A DNA stretch of 64,000 nucleotides. Source: Trichoplax sp. H2 (lineage: Eukaryota > Placozoa > Uniplacotomia > Trichoplacea). The DNA is taken from positions 1 to 64,000 of the forward strand of contig NOWV01000116.1 of the NCBI GenBank assembly GCA_003344405.1, in the 5' to 3' direction. The position numbers were made by a program, and so were the translations under genes. This document shows, one piece after another, positions 53,767 to 64,000 of the stretch; positions within the stretch are counted from its first letter, which is position 1; the number at the start of each line of letters is the position of its first letter. A model generated the notes under the pieces. The model ran no database searches. It was not told where the DNA came from and saw only the letters and a list, made by a program, of their open reading frames with translations.

Positions 53767-54454
53767 CCGCATGTTTTTCTACTCTTTACTACAGCTAGAC
53801 TTGCGAAGTTTGTTTATAAGATATCGACAATTCTTATTCAGGAAATGAACTCTCCTTGCTATTTAATTAAGACTTTGATCCAATTATGTTCTACTTTACT
53901 AATTGATATTTTATTTATATACCGGTACCTCAGGCACGTAGATTTTCACAAATTACCTATAGACGTTTCGATAGTTGGTTTCAATATCTATTTGTTACAC
54001 TATCTAATAGTAAGACATAGAAATCACCTATTATGCTTATACTCTAATTTTTATAGTAATTCATTGAAAGTAGTTTGTTATTAGTTACATAGTAATTCAA
54101 TAAACCTGTTGCAGTAAACAATATTCTAGCTAATACGTATAAGAGACGACAATAACACTCATAATAAATTGTTTCACACAAGTACACTTTCAGATCATGA
54201 TCGAAATTAGCGATAGACGTTCAAGTTTGGAACCTTTTCAAAAGTTTATTGCAGTTGTTACAAGTAAATTGATTTATTTCTGTACAAGATGAAAGCATGA
54301 GCTAATACTTATATTATCTACTTTGAAGGAATTGAAGAGCTTTTCTTAGATTTACGGTTGTCACCTCAATAATTACATTACAGATAGGCTTAACTAAGGC
54401 AACATTTAAATTTCAGTCTATTAGATATTTTACCGTCTATTGGTTTAAGCTGTA

Positions 54455-54830
54455 ATCAAGGTGCACGCTACTTAGTAAACGTGATAATAAATCGTATTTC
54501 AATAGTCTTATTAAATTAATAATCATGATTCACATGTAATTGATTAATATGCAGTGCTCTCAGTACCCCGCCGGTTTAGTTGGCTCAGGTCGTGTCATGC
54601 TATCTACAAATTTATCTCAGATGCGCAATAAAGTAACTAAGGCAGTTCTTAAATTCGCGTTCATGCGACTAAAATAACTAACTGAATTGCGTTCATTGCT
54701 ACGATAGATATATACCAACAATGGCGAGATGCACTTTATATATGAACTTGACCGTATGCGAAATCGGTCATTTTGCAAACTGCTCTTTAAGATTGCATGA
54801 TGGGATTGTACATTATCCTTTTAGGCAATG
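54455..54830. other. Right-arm-specific DNA opposite the murA segment
   Basis: About 375 bp lies between the end of the near-identical arm and the repeat units homologous to 33.3-33.8 kb. On the left the corresponding gap is about 2.3 kb and contains murA. I see no trace of murA here and no gene. Confidence 0.55.
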
Positions 54831-55335
54831 ATTTGTTGAATTGATAACGATTTTATTAGTAAGAAGTCGTTAATCTTCTCTGTGATAGGATTGAGCTTTA
54901 TCCTGTAGAATGTTACTTCTTGAGTATATGCTGATTTTATTGATGACTAGTCATTAATCGCTTTTGTGATTGGATTGAGCTTTATTCTGTAAACTGTTAC
55001 TTCTTGAATTTATACTGATTTTATTGGTATCTAGTCGTTAATCGCTTTTGTAATAGGATTAAGCTTTATCCTGTAGACTGTTACTTCTAGAATTTATAGT
55101 AGTTTTATTTGTAATCAGTCAATAATTCCCCTTGTACTCGTATGATTGTGTTTTTTTCGTGGCGCCAGTTGTTTTTCGAATTTATACAGGTTCTGTTAGT
55201 AATCAATTGTTAATCCCCTTCTGGGATGGAACTTTTTTCCTGTAGATAGAAATTTCTTGAATTTATACTGGTTTTATTAGTATAATCAGTTATTCATTAC
55301 CTTACAGATTTACATGATAGGATTGTACTTTTTCC
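54830..55335. repeat. Inverted copy of the 85-bp tandem array
   Basis: Five to six units (TAGGATTGAGCTTTATCCTGTAGA..GTTACTTCTTGAATTTATAC-like, spacing of about 85 bp) are the reverse complement of the units at 33.3-33.8 kb, in matching order. They include a unit with the same unusual GGCGCCA/GGCGGCA variant. The copies are more diverged than the gene-bearing arms. Confidence 0.82.
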
Positions 55336-56809
55336 TTCATAACTGAAAATCGATTACAGACAGCCAGCGTAAGATATTAAATGGATTTTATTTTAGTATT
55401 TCTTTTCTATATACTAACGGATCTGCACATTTAAGGATCTTATACAATTAATAGTATAAAAATGATCCCCTACCTTTGCGGTATCGATCGATGATGGAGT
55501 ATTCTAATAAGCTATCTTCTAGTAACAATTTCGATGTAGCTGAAGCATTAGAATCGCGTGTTGTAAAGTTAACTATAAATAAATTAAAACATATTATAGT
55601 AATAAAGGTTAATTTTTAGAATTCCCTTTTAATCTTTTACATTTTCTAATAATATTATAGCTTTAAAAGTAACTTAATTTAGTTTAAATTATAGTAAGAT
55701 TTTACTTAGTATTCTAGTATATTGTAAACTCGACTACTTTATTCTGGTTAACATTTAACAGCATACAGTAACATAATTTTGTTAAGAATTATACAATGTA
55801 AGATTATTGTAATCGTATATAAATCGTGAATTTTGCTGTAATAAGTAGATTGTCAGATAGTCAGATAGTCCTTGGTAGTTAGACGAACCTAACTTCTGTA
55901 ATAAAGTGAAATTTGCAAGAAACTGTAGTTCTTGATTTATTGTTTTGAAGATCACTTTATCACAATTATAAACTAAGCAACATATTTAGTTAGTATAGTA
56001 TTCATGCTGCAATTCTGATAAACTGGCAGCTAATTTGAGTTATAAAATATAGTAAAAGTTATGTTACTTTGTGATAGAATACAGTATAGTCCCGAACATT
56101 ATGATCTAGGTTCTAATTGAAGATTTTTGGCTTGTCTTAATATTTTTTATAGCTATATGCTATATATCCGTAGATGAATACAATTTGTAGTCAAGTTTCG
56201 ACTATTGCATTACTAATTTATTAACATTCTGGAATCTAGAGTATAATTTATCTGATCATATATTTTAATTGCTATTTTTACTTAGAATACTTTAGAGTGA
56301 TAATTCGATTATTTGGTACCGCCAGCTACTCTATGTAGCAAATAAAAAGTGACATAATTCAGTAGTTTAGTGAGATCAAGATAGTGTGGTAGTCGATAAC
56401 GATTAGGATTTTCCTTAAATCATAAGTATATCTCTTTAATTTGATGATTTGGTTAGTCAAGGCAGTAATTCTGCCTTTTGTTAATCTTCTAACTAATTTT
56501 GTAAAATTCGTTATCACAAATGATAATAAACTGGTATTTCCACCAAATTTATTTTGTGTTGGGCTTCAAAAGCTCTTAGTTTCTAATAATTTTTTTCGTC
56601 CATTGTTGCTCTATTATACTAATTATTCCTACCCGCACAATCAGATATGTTATTAATTGAAATAAAGCCCGGAGCTTTAGCTGTCCGATAAATTTGAAGG
56701 CAAATTAAACTAATTCGTGTACGGTAAGTAATTTATACAAATATATCCTAATAATATACAGTAGATTTTTGTAGTAGATTATGGGCAATAATTTTGAATA
56801 TGTAGTAGA
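55336..56809. other. AT-rich interval, no gene seen
   Basis: I see no supportable exon. A short triplication of AGATAGTC occurs near 55855-55870. The 71-aa open frame at 56441-56656 has no family resemblance. Confidence 0.45.
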
Positions 56810-57061
56810 TAGAGACTGATGATGAGATTACTTAAGCATTACATGTACTATACCAAATTTCTCCCAATTGAAAAGAATATAGAACATCAACTTTAACCCA
56901 AGCAATATTAGCGGGTAAAAGCAACACGCAAACTATCGTTAAATGCAGTTATAACGGTTTGCCTGTTTCTAGGTTTAAGGTTCATGTTCTATATCCTTAA
57001 TATTTGGGAGAAATTTGGTATATTACAAGTAATACTTAAATCATCTCATCATCAGTCTCTA
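56810..57061. mobile_element. Foldback/MITE-like element with terminal inverted repeats of about 85-90 bp
   Basis: The left end TAGAGACTGATGATGAGAT and right end ATCTCATCATCAGTCTCTA are reverse complements, and the pairing continues inward through ATACCAAATTTCTCCCAA and TATAGAACAT, leaving a loop of roughly 75 bp. The element is about 252 bp with TA at each edge, which would fit a TA target duplication (mariner-like MITE). It has no coding capacity. It lies immediately beside the truncated end of copy D. Confidence 0.72.
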
Positions 57062-57089
57062 TCCGAATGATCTTACCCAATGATCCAAT

Positions 57090-57810
57090 GATCTTGATCT
57101 TGACCCTCGTCTGAGGTAAGGTGAGATTTTTGTTCGCAATATCTATTGAAGGAAGATTTTATTCGGGTTATATGCTACATATACTGTAATAACACTTTGG
57201 ATCTGAGCTAGCATTGCCATAGATACAGCACTGTATTGTATTGTATGGACTGCAACTGTAAAAAATTAACATTTTTTACCGTGAGAAAACAAGCTTTGTT
57301 TGCGCTGGGTACTGAACATTGATGTAATTAGTTGGAGTACTTCTGAATAGATAGACAGCAAACAACAGATTGCATATAGACCGGTAGTACATAAAGTTTG
57401 AAACTGAATTTAAGGTTAATTTTCTACCGCTTTGTAGAATTTGTGACTTACCGATAATTATCTAATTCTTTCAAGAAGTTGCTAATAAGTTTATCTAACA
57501 TAGTAGCAGCTATAAGGGAACTGATTATTATCGCAATTTTTTGTACTATAGGAACTATCCATTTCTGTTTCCTTGGAACTAGGCATGTACTAATGTTAAT
57601 TTTTGGAGCAGGTATTTCTCTGCTACAGCATGAATAAGATATAGGATGATGTAAAAGTTCCTGTTTTCTATTAAAGCGTCGCCAAAATATTGTGGGACAA
57701 TATCTACCAAAACAACCTCCACTTGAGTTTGTAAATTGTAATAATGGCGCAAATACAATATAATTTCTTTCGGAATCACTTGTTAGTCGAACATAGCAAC
57801 TAGGAATAGC
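57090..57810 (-). pseudogene. Family copy D: truncated relic
   Basis: Homology to the family starts within exon 1 at SCYVRLTSDSE (about 57803) and runs to the donor at 57452 (GGCFGRYCPTIFWRRFNR, YSCCSRE and NISTCL all intact). It continues through the intron to the exon-2 acceptor (57142) and stops about 50 nt into exon 2 near 57090. The signal peptide, half the ectodomain and almost all of exon 2 are missing. Upstream, ectodomain sequence is joined directly to DNA resembling the far-upstream flank of other copies (CTACCAACTGTTAGTGATCC), so a deletion removed the 5' end and proximal promoter. The Met at 57886 gives a 146-aa open frame that is probably not a gene. Confidence 0.85.
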
Positions 57811-57888
57811 TTTATTAGAAATAGTCGATGAATTTAAAAACTTTACGTTATTGGAAAGACTGTCACTGTCGGCACTTGTAAGCTTCAT

Positions 57889-58670
57889 AGATCTACCAAC
57901 TGTTAGTGATCCTAAAGATTTTTATTATTATCAATCTATCATGTTTCAGAAGCATCTCCACCAGCATGCTTTCTAAATGAAAGTTCATTAAGACTCAGAA
58001 AACTAACAAAAATTGTAAAAGTTCATTGATTTGACTAATTTTACTATAAAAAGGTAACAATTGAACCTTAATTATTAAGATTTAGTCACTAATGCTACAA
58101 TCACAGTACATTTTAGATTTTACTTGCAACTGCTAATGTTGGTCATCTAATAGCAACGGATGTCCTACTTTATAATAATTTTCTACGACAATAGTTAATA
58201 CTGTCTATTCTATGTTATTACGGTGATTAATGACGATAATTCCTGCTATCATTCACGCTGATGCTGAACCTAATATAGCAATATTTGCTTCTACTTGGTT
58301 ATTTGATTGTATTTATAATTTTTCGTACACGAGTTACTTATAATATCCAATTCTTCTAGAACAAATGTTAGACACCGTTAAAATTTTGTAATAATGTCTT
58401 TATTTTCTTTAACATGTAATAGCAATAATTATAGGAAGAAAATGAGTACACTATGTACTGATAATACAAATTAAATAATTATTTAATTATTTAGATTGCG
58501 GTATAGTGTTATTTTACAGCTTATAATAATGATAAACAAATGTTCGCCCTCGACTATCGTTAAAAATATACAATTTTGTAGTAAGATGATAAAATAGGTC
58601 AACATAAAAAGGCGTATTAATAGCAATAGTTAACAGTATCCTCAGTTTTTGTCTATTTATTCGCGTATTA
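57889..58670. repeat. Duplicated flank shared with 63.33-63.56 kb and with the gene A 3' side
   Basis: About 57890-58110 is similar to 63335-63560 in direct orientation (TTATTATTATCAATCTAT, GTTCATTAAG.CT.A.AAACTAA). About 58140-58370 is the diverged, stop-containing homologue of 37253-37468. No gene is seen. Confidence 0.65.
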
Positions 58671-61605
58671 TTATCTTACGGCCATGCTTATCATCTGAGA
58701 AATAGGTTGAAATTCGACGCCTCGCTTGAAAAATATTTTATAACCTCGTCGATATTGAGTAATGTTAAGAATTAATATCTTGTCGATTCTTTCATTCTTG
58801 ATCTCGAATAGTTTGAAATACTTTAAAGTTAGAGTTGTAGCTAAATAGGCAATCGAGGTATTAGCAATAATCGAATTTAACGATGAAATTGAACGAAATT
58901 CATAAACTAGAAAGAATGTAATGATATAATAAAAGAATAGACCTGTTACGATTAAAATGTTAAATGCTACTTGTAATGGACTAATTGAAATCTCAGATGT
59001 ATAATATTTCAGATAATCGTATAATTCTGCTGGAATACCTGTGCATTGATGAGTTCCATTTTCATATATATCATAGTAGGTAGGAGTTAATTTAGTACGA
59101 AAATAATGAGAATCTCTGTTTTGTAAGTGAGCTTCAATTATCCCTGTGAGTGTGCTGTATCCGTTGTCAAAAGTACATTTTACACAACCGAAGCCACATT
59201 GCAATAATTTGACTGTAACTTTGTTATTATCCGACTCATTACGTGAGTAATGAAAAATGATGCTCGAAGTTCCATTAATTGCATGATGATAGCCATCTCT
59301 AAGACTTCGCTTGATGCAATCCTCAATACTTTTTTTGATAATTTCTTCATTTAACATTTCTGGGATATCAAATTCTACGTTATTAATACTGTTATTTTCA
59401 GCGATAATAAAATTAACTCTCAAATAACCTTGCTTACTCTCCAATATTGTTTGAATATTTTCTTCAATTCTTGATTTTACAGCAATAATCCGGTGACATA
59501 TAAGAGGACCTCGATTAGAGTATGCACTTAATAACAAATAAATGTGATGCGAGTATGGAATCATAATAACAATAATTACATTGAAATTGGTAGAAAACGC
59601 GAAAATAAATGTCGTCATAGTAATGAAGATTCTAATAATCAGTTGTAAACCGCCAATTAAAAGTGATGCAGTAAAAATGACGAAAAAAACAGAGTATATC
59701 GTCATGATAACTGACATAAGACGATATGCTAAAGGCCAATTCGCTCTCTTAGGGAGTAAATTTCCTTTCAATTTAAAAGTTAATAGTTCAGAAATAAAAA
59801 AGAAAGCTCTTAAAAGTCCAATAAGTCCAAACATACAAAATGGCAAGCAGATTATAAATGTTAAGAGATCTTTGATAAATTGAAATAATTGTAGAGAGAG
59901 TAAGTGGCGTTTCATATCAACAAGAATAATCTTAATTTGGTGATAGGACTGTCGGTCATTACTTGGTGTCAAGTATGTTTGTCTAGATAGTAGCTCTTGA
60001 TCGTTGGCGTGACTTTGATTAAACAATTTTTTTGAATCACTAGACCATACTTGTTTCAAATAGGCTACAATTAAGATCAATATGTATGGTACACAAATTA
60101 CTGCTATAATTAAACCTAGTTCTTTAATATTGTGAAATTTCTCCAATTGATAAAACCTAGGCATAACAATAAAAAGTGTTGAATTTCGTTGTACAATAAT
60201 AGAAAGAAATCCCAACCCACCAGACAAAATAATAAATGATAGTAATTTAATACAATGATTAATTTCTAGCCAATGGTACTTGGTAGCATAATCAGAAAAG
60301 TAGAGATAGTTAACATTTTGAAAGTGTAACGTATCTAAGATGCGAACCTTAACCATCTGCAATAGATTTGTCGAATTTGGTAATATACAAATGCTGCATC
60401 TTAAGTATGCTCCACTCATTTGATGAGATGATCTAAGCAATGATTGATGAGATGAGTTTTGAATTGATTCCTGATGCGAATTATTAGTTAGGAGTTGGTT
60501 TAATTGATGAGTTTGGCTCTGATCTGAGGTAAGGAGAGATTCTTGTCGGAAATATCTATAAGAAAAGTAATTCTACTAAGACTGAATGTTACATATACTG
60601 AATTAATACTTCGGATCTGTACTAATGATGTTAATGCAATGCTGTATTCCATTATATGGAATATACAGTAGCGTTAAGAGATTAATATTTTCTACTATGA
60701 GAAGAATAAGTCTTGCTTGCGCTGGATGCTGAATATTGAAGCATTTAGTCGGGTTACTTAATAATAGATAAACAATAAATGATACATCGTTTGTAGACTA
60801 GTATATAAAATTTGTTATAGAATTTTAGGTTAATAATACTCTGCATTATAAAATTTGTGACTTACCGATAACTGCCTAATTCTTGCAAAAAGTTGTTAAA
60901 AAGTTTATCTATTAGTGTAGCAGCCATAAGCAAGCTAAGTATAATGGAAATTATTTGTACAGCAGGACCATACCAAAGTTGTTTTGGAGGGACTAGACAT
61001 GTGCTAACGTTAATTTTGGGGTTAATGGTTTCTCTATTACAGCATGAATAGGATACGTTATGATTAAGGAATATATCTTCTCTATTAAAGCGTCGCCAAC
61101 ATATTGTAGAACAATTTTGACCATAACAACCTTGGTTTAAATTTGTAAATTGTAGTAATGTTGTAAATACGATATGCATTTTTTGGGAATCATTTGTTAG
61201 TCGAGCGTAGCAACCTTGGTTTGATTCAATAAGATTGAAACTCTGTTCGTGTGTGAAAGCTGCATATAGGTTTAAGCCTGTAGCAATGTAATCGGTAGAT
61301 AAAGAAATCATAGCTATACCAGCATCTTCTCTAACCCATCCATAAAAGTCATGGTTTTTATGATCAGTCTGCAGATTCTTATTATCTATAGTCAAATTAA
61401 AAAAGATTACTCGAATTGTTTTTGGTCGGGTAAGTTCTCGAAATCGGGCATATTCAGATACATTATCCTTCACAGTTAGTGAGCAATTACAGGTGTCAAA
61501 AGGCTGCTGTATCACTTGATCGGATGGATTAGTATACGCTACTTGGATTAAGCAAACGATAAATGCCATATAATGAGATCGATTGGTAAATAAACCTAAA
61601 ATCAT
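58671..61605 (-). CDS. Family copy E: receptor-like multi-pass membrane protein
   Basis: Exons 60866-61605 and 58671-60555 join at the family's phase-2 intron, giving 2625 nt (874 aa). Exon 1 has a signal peptide (HYMAFIVCLIQVAY), a Cys-rich ectodomain (GCYARL, GCYGQNCSTICWRRFNR, YSCCNRE, NVSTCL) and a membrane segment. Exon 2 has the full series of hydrophobic segments, RIEENIQTILESKQG, LLQCGFGCVKCTF and ILNITQYRRGYKIFFKRG. Its exon 1 shares the CYGQ-NCSTIC pattern with copy B, while its exon 2 is intermediate between A and B, suggesting exchange among copies. The frame is intact and the ATG follows CTTACAGGACA, with the same AG four bases upstream as in A and C. Confidence 0.82.
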
Positions 61606-64000
61606 TGTCCTGTAAGAAATAATGGAAAGAAAGATATATCGATATTACTTCCATGTATTGACTTAATCAAAACGAAGAATACTACTTGTCAGAATTTTGT
61701 GTGTTTTGCTAGAATATTAACGACTTTAACGGCATTTCGCCGCATTGATTTAAATGTTTGTATTTAAGTGTATTCGATTATTAAAGATTCTTATTTATGC
61801 TAAATATAGGTCAGTTATAGTTTGAGAGATTTTAATGTCAAAAATAAAATATAACGAAATCTTGAAATAATTAAAAAAACTTGGAGAATATACTAGTATT
61901 AGCAAAAGGTAAGCGAAGTAAAAGCTAGTACTTTATCAAATATGCATCAAATAAGCCTAAGAATAGAAGTAAGTTATATATAGCGCTAGAGATGAATACA
62001 TTAAAGATCGATTTGTAATATTAGAAACAAACTCCATCCATTAAGACACCTATTAGATTTACTTACCATCAACGTTACGAATAAGCTGGCCGATAAATCT
62101 CTTATTTTATTCCTATATAGTTTACGGATTCTAAACTCGCTTCAAGATCATGATGCTGTTTTTATACGCTTCGCAGAGCTGTTGGTGGTATCAAGAAATA
62201 AGCAAGATACTATAATTCAAAACAGTTTTTAATAATACAAAGTTTCAATGCCAAAACGCGTTAAGATATTATTACAAATACCGTAACATTTACAGACCAA
62301 TAATTGTCTTTATCCTTTTATCTTGGATAATCATTTTGTAATGAAATTTATATGAAAGCCTGCATAAACAGCTATTAGAAAGATATTTTAGCCAAAGATA
62401 ATTGTTTCGACCAATTATGACATTCAGAAATTCCCGGAAAAAGACGGCATCCATTGATCGATTCCTAGGAATGATTGCATTATACTGTTAACCCCTATAG
62501 TTAATTGAGTTTCATAGCTAGTAATGTGAAGGTTTTAAAACTAATCACAGCAAATAAACGTCAAGTTTCGTTTGTTCGATAAGTTTTGCATTAAGTAGCA
62601 ATAACAATTATAAAGTTAGATCAATTCTTTCATAATAATAAACGAGGTTGGGATTAGAGAGAACACCTGTATTCTTTATTTAACGATCTAGAGCCGCCAT
62701 TATAGTATTAATCTATAGTAAATAATATCTGTCCCACGTAGCCGGTTCCTGCAGTACTTCACAATGGCGACGAGCAATGGAGGACTAGTACTATAACCTT
62801 AGTCCAAAGTTTTGCAATTGTTTTACGATTTAGAATGTAAATTAGGCATAGAGGACATATTAGGTCTTTTCTGTAGGTATATGCTATCACAAATACTAGT
62901 ATTTAAATATAGTAGTAAATCATTCAAGTACTCCGTTGTTTTATCAGTGCACGTAGACGAGTATTCACGATTATTAAAATTTGAGTTTCTCTTAAAAGAT
63001 TATAAGTCCTGTATCATCAGGCAATAATTTAGGATCTACACGTATAGCATAATTCCTAGCTCTTAGTTACGTGTAGTGTAGTAAAAAGATAAATAAAAAT
63101 ATTAGCTACTTAATGGTTGCTAAGTTTGTTGTGAGTCAGTAAATCGTATATCTCAGCTAGCCGATATTCGGAGTACCTCGTGGGCTATCCTAGCTCCGTT
63201 TTGTCAAGATAAACCGAACGGTAAGAACTAGTGGTCAATTAGCTTTCTCCTGCAACAGACCTACTAAGAAAAGTTGAGGACGAAGTTAAACTCTAGACTT
63301 AACTGGAAAGAATATCTCTACTTTTCGAATCGCGCTCCATTTATAAGCTTCACAGAGCTAGTAACTATTGATGCTATTATTATTATCAATCTATTATATT
63401 TCGGAATCATCTCAGCAAGCATACTTCTAAATAAAGGTTCATTAAGGCTTAAAAAACTAATAACCATTGTAAAAATACTTTGACTTAACTAATGCTATCA
63501 TACGATCAAAAAGGTCATAGCTGACCTTCAGTTAACAAGATTTTAATCATTAAAGCAATAATCATAATAGCTTTTAGACTTTACATACAACAGCTAATGC
63601 CCAACTATCTTATTAATATCGTAACAAGAACAAACACGAAATTTTTTTCAGACATAAATAATCAAATACAATCAAGCGTTATAAGCACTTCGCGGCAATA
63701 ATTTATCAATTTGAACATTTAAATATAGAGATTACAATACCATGTTTACTTGGCATAAAAGTTCTATCTTGAAGGATAGACTATAGCTCCAATCGCGTAC
63801 TAAGATATTCTAACCTGTAAAAGCTATAGATAGGCCCTTTCTTTAAGTATCATAGGGTAGGCTTTCACTAACTTGTGCTCAATTTAATAGATTTTGTGAA
63901 GTAAATAAGTACTACAAACGATAAGCTCCTCATCTAAGTATAAATAAAAAAAAGCAATACTAAACATTGAGTAAACGATTATGGTAGTAACCTGATATCA
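61606..64000. other. Upstream flank of gene E to window end
   Basis: The interval is AT-rich with no supportable exon. About 61640-62200 resembles the upstream regions of A and B (for example AGAATATACTAGTATTAGCAAAAG, also near 46690). About 63335-63560 repeats the flank next to copy D, suggesting that another duplicated block, perhaps another family copy, begins beyond the window. Small open frames at 62812-63027 and 63274-63483 look random. Confidence 0.45.

Larger units (their letters stand above)
49418..54454. repeat. Right arm of near-identical inverted duplication (pairs with 36077-40760)
   Basis: The arm contains gene C and flank in the opposite orientation to gene A. It ends at GGTTTAAGCTGTA. 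It differs from the left arm by a 358-bp solo LTR insertion, a frameshift in gene C, about 30 bp of extra intron sequence in gene C, and scattered substitutions concentrated in exon 1. Confidence 0.93.

Noticed and set aside
53740-54084. 114-codon plus-strand open frame
   Set aside because: It starts inside the solo LTR and runs into duplicated non-coding flank, and the left arm has no equivalent frame of that length.
37761-61605. Assignment of the A-E family to DC-STAMP/Sneaky/SPE-42 or to a known receptor class
   Set aside because: The multi-pass layout is reminiscent of those families, but I see no RING-type C-terminus or diagnostic DC-STAMP motif, so no family name is given.

Overview
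The window reads as AT-rich nuclear DNA of an animal, probably an early-branching one. A placozoan (Trichoplax/Hoilungia type) is my best guess, inferred from short, dense introns combined with a metazoan gene set; nothing in the sequence proves it. Exons were joined by hand from splice signals, reading phase and family similarity. Seven multi-exon gene models close exactly in frame, and the paralogue family models also sum to whole codons.

Left part (1-31.3 kb), conserved housekeeping and regulatory genes: KANSL2 (+), YME1L i-AAA protease (-, 19 coding exons), an unrecognised coiled-coil-like gene (-) whose last exon overlaps YME1L exon 1 in another frame, cyclin T (+, 10 exons, one GC-AG intron), a small RRM protein resembling fungal Nop6 (-), a possible small gene (+), a KLHL18-type BTB-BACK-Kelch adaptor (+), and a Lifeguard/TMBIM membrane protein (-, 12 exons including a 14-nt microexon). 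Divergent intervals at 11.3-12.8 kb and 20.0-20.7 kb, and the first 1.2 kb, are filled with self-complementary TACAGTGTACAGT-type repeats.

Middle and right part (31.3-64 kb), a young, rearranged region. It opens with two tandem-repeat arrays (units of about 150 and 85 bp). Next comes an intact, intronless bacterial-type murA (UDP-GlcNAc enolpyruvyl transferase). The rest is a cluster of five copies (A-E) of one uncharacterised two-exon gene encoding about 875 aa: a signal peptide, a Cys-rich ectodomain and a membrane segment in exon 1, and a multi-pass membrane region in exon 2. A, B and E are intact on the minus strand. C, on the plus strand, is an inverted duplicate of A with a 1-nt frameshift. 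D is a truncated relic.

The A/C inverted duplication appears to run from about 33.3-42.4 kb on one arm and 48.9-55.3 kb on the other. It carries three large arm-specific indels: the murA segment (left only), a 358-bp solo LTR with a 5-bp target duplication (right only), and about 1.3 kb upstream of gene A (left only).

The strongest candidates for something undescribed are the domesticated-looking murA inside a host duplication, and the receptor-like family whose ectodomain exon is changing much faster than its membrane exon.
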